This document shows positions 8,621-17,076 of a stretch of DNA of 64,000 nucleotides, in pieces. Source of the DNA: Pseudomonas sp. LS.1a (lineage in GTDB: Bacteria; Pseudomonadota; Gammaproteobacteria; Pseudomonadales; Pseudomonadaceae). Under the pieces are notes generated by a model. It was not told the origin of the DNA, ran no database searches, and worked only from the letters and a program-made list of their open reading frames with translations. Location: positions 3,326,001 to 3,390,000 of the forward strand of contig NZ_CP092827.1 of NCBI RefSeq assembly GCF_022533585.1, read 5' to 3'. Every line of letters starts with the position of its first letter. Within the stretch, counting starts at the first letter, position 1. The translations under genes were made by a program, and so were the position numbers.

Positions 8621-9385
8621 ATGACAGATGAACGCACAACCCTGATCGACCATGGACAGTTGCCCACCCGCAACCTGGCCGAGTGCCTGGCAGTGGATCA
8701 AACGACCCTGGTCGGGGCATTGGCAGGCCAACTGCCCGACACACTGATCGGACCGTTGGCTACCTGTGCCGAAGCAACACGCTCGCTGGGCCTGTCGAAG
8801 AAAATCGCGGCCATCGGGCTTACCCTCGGGCAATGGCTGGAACCAGCCCCTGCGCCCCAGCGCCAGCAGGTGTTCGAGCGATGCAGCGCACACAGCGCCG
8901 ATACGGTGCGCAGCTGGGCGGCCTTCGCCCAGGCGTACCTGTCGCGCACGCTCGATCTCGAGTCCGCTTTGCTGGCCCAGCTGCGTTTTGCCCGCGATGA
9001 ACATTTTGGCGTGCGCGAATGGGCCTGGATGGCCCTGCGCCCTCACCTGGCTCGGGAACTGGACAGCGCCCTTGCCCTGCTCGCACGGCATGCCGGCGAC
9101 AGCAACCCACTGGTACGACGCTTCTGCATCGAGGTACTGCGCCCGCGTGGCGTCTGGTGCGAGCACATCGCCGCGCTCAAGCTGATGCCGGAAGCGGCCG
9201 AGCCACTGCTGGTGCCCCGCCTGGCCGAAACCGACAAGTATGCCCAGGACTCGGTTGCCAATTGGCTCAACGATGCCAGCAAGACTCGGCCCGACTGGGT
9301 GATCCAGCTGTTCGAACGACATCCGCCGTCATGCAAGGCATCACGGCGGATCCATACGCGGGCAACCCGTAGCCTGCCCCAATGA
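8621..9385 (+). CDS. AlkD-like DNA alkylation repair / HEAT-repeat protein
   Basis: This 254-residue, mostly helical protein resembles the AlkD/AlkC-type HEAT-repeat DNA glycosylase family, which excises N3- and N7-alkylated purines without base flipping. Family-like stretches are DEHFGVREWAWMALRPHL, NPLVRRFCIEVLRPRGVW and DSVANWLNDASKTRPDWV. The last 20 residues look less conserved than expected, so a small C-terminal change is possible. It is monocistronic. Family membership is supported; enzymatic activity is not shown. Confidence 0.78.
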   Translation: MTDERTTLIDHGQLPTRNLAECLAVDQTTLVGALAGQLPDTLIGPLATCAEATRSLGLSKKIAAIGLTLGQWLEPAPAPQRQQVFERCSAHSADTVRSWAAFAQAYLSRTLDLESALLAQLRFARDEHFGVREWAWMALRPHLARELDSALALLARHAGDSNPLVRRFCIEVLRPRGVWCEHIAALKLMPEAAEPLLVPRLAETDKYAQDSVANWLNDASKTRPDWVIQLFERHPPSCKASRRIHTRATRSLPQ

Positions 9386-9389
9386 ATGG

Positions 9390-9971
9390 TCAGCGCGAGG
9401 TTTCGACGCGCAGCACTTCGGTGTAGATCGCGTCGACCGTCTGGCCGACCTTGAGGTTCTTCATGCGTGCCTGCAGGTCAGGGTTCTCGACCTTGACCAC
9501 CTGCAGCTTGCCCTCCGGTGGCAGCAGGCTCACCTCATGCGCCTTGAGGTCGATCTTCTTGATCTGCGAGGTCACCTTGACCTGGCGGAACGCTTCGCCG
9601 CCCGGGTTGGGGTTGTCCGCAGTGGCGCGGATGGTGCCGGACTCTTCAGTCGCCTTCGGCGCCCCGCCTACTTCGGGATTCAGCACATAGGCCACCGCAC
9701 GGGTCACGTAGATGTCGACCTGGTCACCCACCTTGAGGTTGGGCAGCGCCTTGGCCTTTTCCGTGAGCTGGAAGGTCACATCCTTCTTGTCGTCGGGGCC
9801 TTTCACCGTGACCTGGCGGCTGGCCAGGTCGATGGCCGTGACCTGCGTGGTGACGTGGCTTTCCAGCGCCTCGCTGCCAATGGGAATACCGGCAGCCTGC
9901 ACCATGAAGCTGGCGGTAGACGCCAGGGTGGCAAGGGCAACAGCACGAGCGAGAGAGCGAATTGGATTCAT
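9390..9971 (-). CDS. Exported protein with two related beta-domains
   Basis: This 193-residue protein has a signal peptide (residues 1-26, ending VQAAG). The mature part contains two similar units: VTTQVTAIDLASRQVTVKGP leading to LPNLKVGDQVDIYVTRAV, and VTSQIKKIDLKAHEVSLLPP leading to MKNLKVGQTVDAIYTEVL. The pattern suggests tandem OB- or barrel-like domains in the periplasm. I do not recognise a named family. It is a single gene, convergent with the repair gene at 8621 and divergent from the TonB receptor. Confidence 0.78.
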   Translation of the reverse strand: MNPIRSLARAVALATLASTASFMVQAAGIPIGSEALESHVTTQVTAIDLASRQVTVKGPDDKKDVTFQLTEKAKALPNLKVGDQVDIYVTRAVAYVLNPEVGGAPKATEESGTIRATADNPNPGGEAFRQVKVTSQIKKIDLKAHEVSLLPPEGKLQVVKVENPDLQARMKNLKVGQTVDAIYTEVLRVETSR

Positions 9972-10099
9972 AGGCCTGCTTCCATGTAATCAAGACCGGA
10001 TCGGTGCGTGAAATGTTCACGCGCCAACAAGCATAGCCCTTGGCTGCCACATTGCCGGGCCGCCACCTTGCAAAAGCAAATGCGAATTCTTTACACTTG

Positions 10100-10130
10100 C
10101 TTTACATTTACAAATCATTACTATTCGTTA
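10100..10130 (+). promoter_or_regulatory. Probable Fur-regulated promoter of the siderophore receptor
   Basis: The AT-rich stretch TTTACAAATCATTACTATTC resembles the Fur consensus (AATCATTA next to CTATTC). It lies 30-60 bases before the TonB-dependent receptor, where iron-dependent repression is expected. The match is by eye and imperfect. Confidence 0.5.
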
Positions 10131-10158
10131 CCTCAAATACAACAAAGAGTCATTTGTA

Positions 10159-12291
10159 ATGGCAAAAAAGTCCGTTGCCCCAGCATCCATTTCCATGCTG
10201 GGTCTGCTGGTTGTGCCTGCTGTTCACGCGGCTGTCCAACCTGAATCGCAGGGTTCCCTCGCCTTGCCCGCCACTGCCGTCACCAGCGCCTACGAGCAGC
10301 AAAGCTACAAGGCCAGCGAAAGTCGCAGCGCCATGAAGATCGACGCCCCGCTGCGCGACATCCCGCAAACCGTCAACGTCGTGCCCGAAAGCGTAATCAA
10401 GGACCAGGGTGCGCAGTCCATGGAGGACGTGCTGAAGAATGTGCCCGGCATCGGTCTGTCCAACGGCGACGGCCAGCGCGACCAGGTGACCATTCGCGGC
10501 TTCAGCGCCATTGGCGACATGTACATCGACGGCGTGCGCGACGACGCCCTGTACTTCCGTGACCTGTCCAACATCGAGCGGGTCGAGGTGATCAAGGGCC
10601 CTGCCGCCGTGCTCTATGGCCGTGGCTCTTCGGGCGGCCTGATCAACAGCATCAGCAAGAAACCGAGCTTCACGCCCAAGCGCGAGGTCGGCATGAGCTT
10701 CGACAGCGAAGGCAAGCGCCGCACCCAGTTCGACACCGGCTGGGCAGACCCGCAAAGCAACCAGGCCTACCGCGTGACCGGTGCCTTCGAAGACAGCGAC
10801 ACCTTCCGCGACGATGGCTACATCGACCGCAAGGCCATCGCGCCGTCGGCCTACTTCCGCCTCTCCGACGACCTGGAACTGAACCTGGGCGCCACCTACC
10901 TGTACGACAAGCGCCTGATCGACTTCGGCATCCCGGCGCTGGGCAACCGCCCGGTGGATGTGGATCGCGACAAGCGCTTCGGCTCCGGCGATGCCGATCA
11001 GGACTACGCCCGCAGCGAAGTGTTCTCGCTGACCGCAAGCCTGGACTACCGCATCAATGACGACTTCACCCTGACCAACACCAGCCGGTATTACCGCTAC
11101 GACCTGGACCGCAACAACACCCTGGCCGACAGCAGCCCGACGCGCTTCGTCACCGCGCCCAACGGCGAACTGCTGGTCAAGCTCAACCGTGGCAACGTGG
11201 CCCGAGACGAGTACGGTGTGTTCAACCAGACCGAACTCAAGCAACAGGCGCAGCTTGCCGGTATGCAGCACAACTTGCTGTATGGCGTGGAAGTAGGCTT
11301 CCAGGACAAGCACCAGCGGGTGCTGAGCCAGAACAACGTTGCCCAGGTGCCGGTGTTCCGCGACGCCCTGGTGCCGGTGCCGGAGCACGGCGCCAACCTG
11401 TCGTCCAAGGGCACCAACTTCCAGCAGACCACCGGCCTGTATGTGCAGGACATGATCGAACTGAATGAGCACTGGAAGGCCTTGGTCGGTGTGCGTTATG
11501 ACATCTTTGGCCAGGAGTACGACGACGACCGCGCGCAGAACGTCGACCTCGACCGTACCGACAAGACCTGGAGCCCACGTGCCGGCCTGGTCTACCAGCC
11601 GGATAACATCCAGTCCTACTATGTCTCGGTCAGCCGCAGCTACCAGCCTTCGGGCGAGGTGTTCGCGGTCAGCCCGACCAACCAGCACCTGGAGCCGGAA
11701 GAAACCACCAACTACGAACTCGGCGCCAAGTGGGACCTGCTCGACAGCCGCCTGTCGGTGACCGCAGCGGTATTCCGCCTCGAGCGCACCAACATGAAGA
11801 CGGCCGACCCGGCCAACCCCAACCTGACCGTGCTGGCCGGCGAACAACGCACCGACGGTTTCGAAGCCACCGTCAGCGGGCAGCTCACCGACAAGTGGCA
11901 GATCTACGCTGGCTATGCCTATCTGGATGCCGAGATCACCAAGTCCAACAGCAAGACCAACGGCGTGGCTAACGAAGGCCAGACCCCTACCCTGACACCG
12001 CGTAACAGCGCCAACGTCTGGCTGGTGCGTACCTTGACCCCGGAATGGCGCGTGGCTGCCGGCGCCAACTACGTCGACGAGCGCTACACCGCACTCGACA
12101 ATGTGGTGGTGATGCCGGGCTACACCACCTTCGACACCGCGCTGCTGTACAGCGTGCCGCAATGGGACGCCGCGCTGCGCCTGAAGAACGTGTTCGACCG
12201 CGACTACTATGCCTCCGCGCACGGTTCGGTGGACCTGATCACCCCGGGTGCACCGCGCACGCTGGAAGCCAGCTTCAGCTACCGGTTCTGA
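10159..12291 (+). CDS. fiu: TonB-dependent catecholate siderophore receptor (Fiu family)
   Basis: This 710-residue outer-membrane receptor has a signal peptide (about 25 residues), a plug domain (about 60-170) with DIPQTVNVVPESVIKDQGAQ and RVEVIKGPAAVLYGRGSSGG, and a beta-barrel ending in an aromatic residue (LEASFSYRF). The ALYFRDLSNIERVEVIKGP segment is typical of Fiu/PiuA-type receptors, which import iron complexed to monocatechols. A Fur-like site precedes it. No cytoplasmic siderophore genes or PiuC-type dioxygenase are adjacent, so it is an orphan receptor. The length is normal for the family. Confidence 0.9.
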   Translation: MAKKSVAPASISMLGLLVVPAVHAAVQPESQGSLALPATAVTSAYEQQSYKASESRSAMKIDAPLRDIPQTVNVVPESVIKDQGAQSMEDVLKNVPGIGLSNGDGQRDQVTIRGFSAIGDMYIDGVRDDALYFRDLSNIERVEVIKGPAAVLYGRGSSGGLINSISKKPSFTPKREVGMSFDSEGKRRTQFDTGWADPQSNQAYRVTGAFEDSDTFRDDGYIDRKAIAPSAYFRLSDDLELNLGATYLYDKRLIDFGIPALGNRPVDVDRDKRFGSGDADQDYARSEVFSLTASLDYRINDDFTLTNTSRYYRYDLDRNNTLADSSPTRFVTAPNGELLVKLNRGNVARDEYGVFNQTELKQQAQLAGMQHNLLYGVEVGFQDKHQRVLSQNNVAQVPVFRDALVPVPEHGANLSSKGTNFQQTTGLYVQDMIELNEHWKALVGVRYDIFGQEYDDDRAQNVDLDRTDKTWSPRAGLVYQPDNIQSYYVSVSRSYQPSGEVFAVSPTNQHLEPEETTNYELGAKWDLLDSRLSVTAAVFRLERTNMKTADPANPNLTVLAGEQRTDGFEATVSGQLTDKWQIYAGYAYLDAEITKSNSKTNGVANEGQTPTLTPRNSANVWLVRTLTPEWRVAAGANYVDERYTALDNVVVMPGYTTFDTALLYSVPQWDAALRLKNVFDRDYYASAHGSVDLITPGAPRTLEASFSYRF

Positions 12292-12305
12292 TCCCCTGCC
12301 CCAAG

Positions 12306-12339
12306 GCGCAAGGCCTTGCTGTGGTGCAAGGCCTTGCGC
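12306..12339 (+). terminator. Hairpin after the receptor gene
   Basis: A perfect 13-bp stem (GCGCAAGGCCTTG at 12306-12318, its complement at 12327-12339) with an 8-base loop begins 15 bases after the stop. No T-tract follows, so it may be a Rho-independent terminator without U-run or an mRNA end-protecting hairpin. Confidence 0.6.
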
Positions 12340-12516
12340 TGCATCTGGTGCAATGCAAGCGTTCACCGCTTCGCTTGAATGCAATATCCTGCGCAGTGAA
12401 TGGCACCGACTTTGCCGGTGTTCGCGGCGGTGCGCCGCCTCGACAAACCCGCTCCCACAGTGTGGACAGCACCTTGCTTGCGATCACAGCGTCCCGCCCC
12501 TCAGTAAGGAGAGCAT

Positions 12517-12816
12517 ATGAGCAACAAACCGAATCGCCCATACACACCTTGGGCGCTGACCACCCTGCTCGCCTTCAGCCTGGCACTCACCGCCGGCTGC
12601 TCCAGCAAGACCAGCAAGGCCCGCTACGCGACTCCCGCAACAGGCTCCAACTGCTTCGCCAAGGCGGTCCCCACCACCGGCGAAGGCGGCCTCGCGTGGG
12701 GCAATACCCTGAGCATTGCCCGGCAGAAATCGCTGAACAACTGCGTGCGTTATGCAAGCCGGTCAGGGGGCACACCGAAGACTTGCCAGGTGGTGATGGC
12801 CAAGTGCAAGAACTAA
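12517..12816 (+). CDS. Small lipoprotein of unknown function
   Basis: This 99-residue protein has a lipoprotein signal: a hydrophobic stretch followed by LTAGC (Cys31 would be lipidated). Four cysteines in the mature part (SNCFAK, LNNCVRYA, KTCQVV, AKCKN) suggest two disulfides. A strong AAGGAG ribosome site precedes the ATG. It is followed by an AT-rich gap and then by the type VI effector pair, with no sign of co-transcription. No family recognised. Confidence 0.75.
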   Translation: MSNKPNRPYTPWALTTLLAFSLALTAGCSSKTSKARYATPATGSNCFAKAVPTTGEGGLAWGNTLSIARQKSLNNCVRYASRSGGTPKTCQVVMAKCKN

Positions 12817-13192
12817 ATATTTATAGACAAATTATAAAGTAAGACCTTTCTTACAAATATATCCGCACTGCTTCTCCTTCATGAGGAGCACTTGAGCAAC
12901 ATCCGAGTCACCCAAATATACTCTTACACTTTCGACCTCGACTCAAAACGGCAGTCGAGGCATTGTCTTGCCATTGAAACTTGATACGCCCTATCCGTGG
13001 CAACCCAAAACAAGAACTTTCCTACAACATACAGCCCATCAAGAAAACCAGGGTACGGTACACCCGCGGTATATACGTCAATAACGCTTCAATACATCCC
13101 CACGAAATAGATAACAACAGGCTGACCAGCAATAAAGCAGGCCATTTTTTATTTCGTGAGCAAGAAAGTTTGACACTGAGCAAGGAGCTCCC
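12817..13192. other. AT-rich gap upstream of the toxin-immunity locus
   Basis: This 376-base stretch is clearly AT-richer than the flanks and holds no convincing gene; a 71-codon frame at 12981 lacks a ribosome site and resembles nothing. A short dyad (GTAAG/CTTAC) lies at 12839-12854. AAGGAG at about 13181 is the ribosome site of the first toxin. The stretch probably contains the toxin promoter. Confidence 0.5.
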
Positions 13193-16183
13193 ATGACTGA
13201 CGCCTCCGTCAGCAGCGCCACCTCCGGCCCTGCCTGTAGCGCACGCATTCCCATCCTGCCGGTGCGCTATGCCATCGTGCCACGCACCGGCGATATGCCC
13301 GCCTGCCGCTATGCCGATGCAGGCTTCAACCTCGAACAAGGCTTCGGGCCACTGCAACACTCTGCCTACACCCTGCGCGCGCTGCGCCCGGGCTATGTCT
13401 ACGTGTTCATGCAAGGCGCCCTGGGCCAGAAACTGGTCATTCACGAGTACGTCGGCGCGGGCCTTTACAAGGAACTGCGCTACCGCGGGCTGGACGACTA
13501 CCACCGGCGTGATCGCTACCTGTCCAGCCGCACCCTGGGCTGGGTGTGGGCCGATACCTGCCCCGATACCGCCAGGGAAGTGTGGATCGGCTACAGCCCG
13601 CACCTGTGGACCAACGCCATGACCGCCCGCATCACCAGTTCAGCCGCCTTGCGCCAACGGCACATGCGCCAGCTGGACATGGCCGAACTGATAGCCGGCA
13701 ACCAGGCACCCTCAACCCAACGCCATGTCTTGCCGGTCAGTGCCCTGCAAACCTGGGTCGAAGACTTCAAGCCCACCGAGCGGCGCATGCCCCTGACCTG
13801 GAGCAGCGACCCGATCACCGAAACCTTGCCCATCGGCAACCTCGTTGCCATCGGCCGGCACTACCCCTACACCCAGCCGAAAGTACCGGTAGTGGTGGCG
13901 CTCACCGATGCCGAAGGCATGGCCCTGGACCTGAGCCTGACGGTGTCGGCCTACCAGCATCAACTGCGCGACCTGATGCCCGCCGAACAGCTGGAGCACA
14001 TGAAGCCGGCACAAGGGCCCGAGCAGGAACGCGTACCGGCGTGCTACAAACTGGATGCCGAACAGCTGAGCGTGCAAAGCCACGATTTCCACCACCGCAA
14101 CCTGGTGGCCATGCTGCTGAACAAGACGCTGGAAAGCCTGTACCCGGCGGATGCCCCTTCACCGGAACTGGCCGAGTTCCGGCTTGGCACCGAGCGCCGC
14201 GGCCCCGCCCTGTCGCCGTCCGAGTCACGTTTTCAGGCCCTCACCCACGAAGACTACTCACCCAACGGCGCCCGCCTGGCACAGCGCCTCGACCTCGCCA
14301 AGTACCGGCACTTCCTCACCGAGCGCGATGAACTGGAACGCCGGATCATCGCGTTGCGCAACCAGGCCTTGCAGGCCAGCCACGACCATGACGCCTGGCT
14401 CGGGACCGCCGAACCCGAGCATGTCGATAACCCCTACAGCCTGGCTGCGGCCCTGGCCTGCTACGACCGCGACGAAATCACTTCCGCCCGCGGCCTGGAA
14501 ATATCCTTGGCGTTGCTGATTCAGTCGATGGGCCAGCCGGCGCCCGGCACTGAAGAACTGGACCCGCGGCTCAAACGTCTCGAACAGTGGCTGGACCAGC
14601 ACGACAGCCCGCTGTACACCGCCCTGGCGCCATTCAACCCGTTCAAGGACAAGGCGGATTCGATCGGCAGCCTGTTCGGCGCCAGCGATAACGTGATCGA
14701 AGGGTTGGCGGGTCGCTTTCCGGCCATGGCCGACATCACCGACCTTACCGCCCAGTCGGTCACCACCGTGGTGCTCAAGCGCCTGCGTGGGCAGACCCGC
14801 TGGGATGCCAGTCATGGCCTGCGTCGGCAAGTGTTGTTGGCGGCGAGCGAGGCCAATGCCGAGAAAGCGCTGGGACTGCTGGCAGCGCGTTACCAGATCA
14901 CAGAGCAGGCTATTCGGGACAATCCTTTCAGTCAGGAGGTGGAGAAGTACCTGAAGAACGGCATGGCGCAAGTTGAAGAGATGAAAGAGCTACGCATCTC
15001 GGGAAGCCGGACGGTGTCAATCGAACTGACCACCACCGCGCGAGCTAAACCCAACTTTCTCGGGTTACTCACGACGGGCGGTGGCGGTGGATTGAATGCG
15101 GGAATGCTGTGGTTCAACGTGATTTCGCTCAAGACCGCCTACCACAGCCTGCAGCAGAGCGATGCACCGGAATACACCATGGGGTTCGCTTCATCGATTT
15201 TCGGGGTGATTGGTGCTGCATCGGCGACATTAGTCAGCGTGCGGGCAACGCAGAAAGCAGTGATGCTCAGGCTAAGTTCAACCGCCCCTGGGATGGCCTT
15301 TGGAAATGGGATTATAAAATTCTTAAGCAGTAACTTGTTTGCGCGATTAGCAGGATATCCTGCAATAGTATTTAGTCTGTTCTCTGATGGATCCAAGGGG
15401 TTTCGCCAGTTCAATAACGGTGACTCTACTGCCAGTAAATACACAATTGCTGGCGGATTAACCATGGCTATTGGCTCTGCTGTCGTCCTTGAAGCCGGAC
15501 TTGCTGTTGCGGGTGCTACATCGGTTGTGCCCTTCGCCGGATGGGCCGCAGCTGCCCTTGTTCTCGTAGGAACAGCAATCATTGCAGGAGGTCTCTACCT
15601 CCATGCCAAGGCACATGAGCGACTTCACAGCCCAATTGAGTTTTGGGCAGCACGTAGCGTCTTCGGTAATCGCAACAACGATGGGGAGGCGCGCCCTGAG
15701 ATCACCTTGAACTATGAAAATAAACTTCCTGCTTTCACCTCGCTACAAGCAGAAATCAAAGCTTGGCATAGTGAGCATTACGGACCGAAACTATTATCCG
15801 CCGAGCAGGCCCAATCACTCGGTATAACTAAAGTCGACACCAGATGGCATCATAACAATCACTGGTCTCCGCCAAGCTGGACAGCAATCACTCGCAACGA
15901 AGTAGCCACACCTCAACCAACCGTTGAGTTCACAGTGCTGCTGCCTGGCTTCGTACTTGGAGTAAGTGAATGGTCAGGAAGCTTGAGCGCCCTCCGTAAC
16001 GACCAAGGAATGGACGTTTTTCCAATCGTCCCGACCGGCCACATTGCAGGTGCTGGCTTAGTTCTTCATTTCGAGAACACGTTAGGCACCCAAAATCATG
16101 TCTCACTGCATCTAGCCTACAACGTCAATCAAGGGTTGGATGAGGACAATGAGATCCTGTCAACTTTCCGCCTTGAGCGCTGA
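13193..16183 (+). CDS. Type VI secretion pore-forming effector, copy 1 (BTH_I2691/VasX family)
   Basis: This 996-residue protein has the VasX N-terminal region: [18 protein letters not shown] near residue 10, then [20 protein letters not shown], recurrent in BTH_I2691/VasX-type effectors. The C-terminal third carries several hydrophobic helices (about residues 656-690 and 752-816), matching colicin-like membrane insertion. Known family members (VasX of Vibrio cholerae; Tke5 of P. putida, recalled) are delivered by the type VI system and depolarise target membranes. A DUF6708-like immunity gene starts two bases after its stop. Residues 3-543 match copy 2 essentially exactly, while the C-terminus differs and is AT-richer. 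No VgrG, PAAR or adaptor gene is adjacent. Confidence 0.88.
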   Translation: MTDASVSSATSGPACSARIPILPVRYAIVPRTGDMPACRYADAGFNLEQGFGPLQHSAYTLRALRPGYVYVFMQGALGQKLVIHEYVGAGLYKELRYRGLDDYHRRDRYLSSRTLGWVWADTCPDTAREVWIGYSPHLWTNAMTARITSSAALRQRHMRQLDMAELIAGNQAPSTQRHVLPVSALQTWVEDFKPTERRMPLTWSSDPITETLPIGNLVAIGRHYPYTQPKVPVVVALTDAEGMALDLSLTVSAYQHQLRDLMPAEQLEHMKPAQGPEQERVPACYKLDAEQLSVQSHDFHHRNLVAMLLNKTLESLYPADAPSPELAEFRLGTERRGPALSPSESRFQALTHEDYSPNGARLAQRLDLAKYRHFLTERDELERRIIALRNQALQASHDHDAWLGTAEPEHVDNPYSLAAALACYDRDEITSARGLEISLALLIQSMGQPAPGTEELDPRLKRLEQWLDQHDSPLYTALAPFNPFKDKADSIGSLFGASDNVIEGLAGRFPAMADITDLTAQSVTTVVLKRLRGQTRWDASHGLRRQVLLAASEANAEKALGLLAARYQITEQAIRDNPFSQEVEKYLKNGMAQVEEMKELRISGSRTVSIELTTTARAKPNFLGLLTTGGGGGLNAGMLWFNVISLKTAYHSLQQSDAPEYTMGFASSIFGVIGAASATLVSVRATQKAVMLRLSSTAPGMAFGNGIIKFLSSNLFARLAGYPAIVFSLFSDGSKGFRQFNNGDSTASKYTIAGGLTMAIGSAVVLEAGLAVAGATSVVPFAGWAAAALVLVGTAIIAGGLYLHAKAHERLHSPIEFWAARSVFGNRNNDGEARPEITLNYENKLPAFTSLQAEIKAWHSEHYGPKLLSAEQAQSLGITKVDTRWHHNNHWSPPSWTAITRNEVATPQPTVEFTVLLPGFVLGVSEWSGSLSALRNDQGMDVFPIVPTGHIAGAGLVLHFENTLGTQNHVSLHLAYNVNQGLDEDNEILSTFRLER

Positions 16184-16185
16184 TC

Positions 16186-17076
16186 ATGGCAACCATCTGG
16201 ATATTCAATTCAACGTCAGGGTCCGGGCATGAACCTGCCATTGGCGGGCAGCTGGTAAAAGTATCAAAAAACACCTTATGCCTGCGAAATCCATGGGTAA
16301 CAGATTCCGTATTTATGGGGAAATTATACTGTGCAATGACGATCATACTACTGATTGGTTTTTACCCCTACCTCCTCCCAAGCATCCCAGACCTATATAC
16401 CGAAGACACTATATTGCTGTTATTGTTTTTAACAGCACCTTTCATATTCACCCCTTTTCTGATCTATCGAATTTACTTTATAAAAGGCTTATCAAGTTTC
16501 TGCCTCAACCGTTCAACCCAAAGAATCTACTACCAGCGCTTGAGTAAGGTATTAATTTTTGAATGGAGCAATACGGGAGGTGGAATTTTCAAACGCACCG
16601 AATACGGCGGCTCATCCTTCAGCACCAGCTATGCCCTCGCCTTCGCCCCTCGCCGAGAGGACGGTAGCCTCCACCAGAAAGACTGCCTATGGGTCGACAG
16701 CAACGAACCCACCGAACCCGGCGTCAAGCACGTCGCCGAAGTCTGGGAATACCTCCGCCACTTCATGGAGCACGGCCCGGACAAACTTCCCCCACCTGGC
16801 GAACCTAACTGGTGGCACAAGCCACTGCACGCGATCTGCCTGACCCCGGCAGAAGCCTGGCGCCACTACGTCCCCTGGCGAACCGGCGAACCCGGCGAAA
16901 TGCAAGGCAAGAAGAACTGGCAACTGCCGTTCTGGGCCGTGCTGTTCCCCTACAACATCACGCTTGCCATCTGCTGGTACGGCATCTGCCGGCTGTTCAA
17001 TGTTCGAGCAGCCCCACCGCCCGCAGAAACGTTTGAAGAAGCCCCGGCACATTCAGTCAAAAGGAAGCGTACATGA
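16186..17076 (+). CDS. DUF6708-like immunity protein, copy 1
   Basis: This 296-residue membrane protein has two N-terminal transmembrane segments (about residues 45-65 and 70-100), a soluble central part with [20 protein letters not shown], and one C-terminal segment (about 245-268). DUF6708-type proteins regularly follow VasX-type effectors, so it is very probably the cognate immunity protein protecting the inner membrane. The gene begins 2 bases after the toxin stop and its own stop overlaps the second toxin's start (ATGA at 17073-17076). Its first 140 residues differ from copy 2, while the rest is nearly identical. That suggests specificity resides in the N-terminal membrane half. Confidence 0.82.
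   Translation: MATIWIFNSTSGSGHEPAIGGQLVKVSKNTLCLRNPWVTDSVFMGKLYCAMTIILLIGFYPYLLPSIPDLYTEDTILLLLFLTAPFIFTPFLIYRIYFIKGLSSFCLNRSTQRIYYQRLSKVLIFEWSNTGGGIFKRTEYGGSSFSTSYALAFAPRREDGSLHQKDCLWVDSNEPTEPGVKHVAEVWEYLRHFMEHGPDKLPPPGEPNWWHKPLHAICLTPAEAWRHYVPWRTGEPGEMQGKKNWQLPFWAVLFPYNITLAICWYGICRLFNVRAAPPPAETFEEAPAHSVKRKRT

Noticed and set aside
10150..12384. Very long open frame of 744 codons on the minus strand
   Set aside because: It lies exactly opposite the TonB-dependent receptor. Its composition (Val/Gly/Ala/His rich, no family features) is that of an antisense frame in GC-rich DNA.
12981..13196. Small open frame of 71 codons before the first toxin
   Set aside because: No ribosome site, no similarity to anything known and AT-rich intergenic composition; it overlaps the toxin start.
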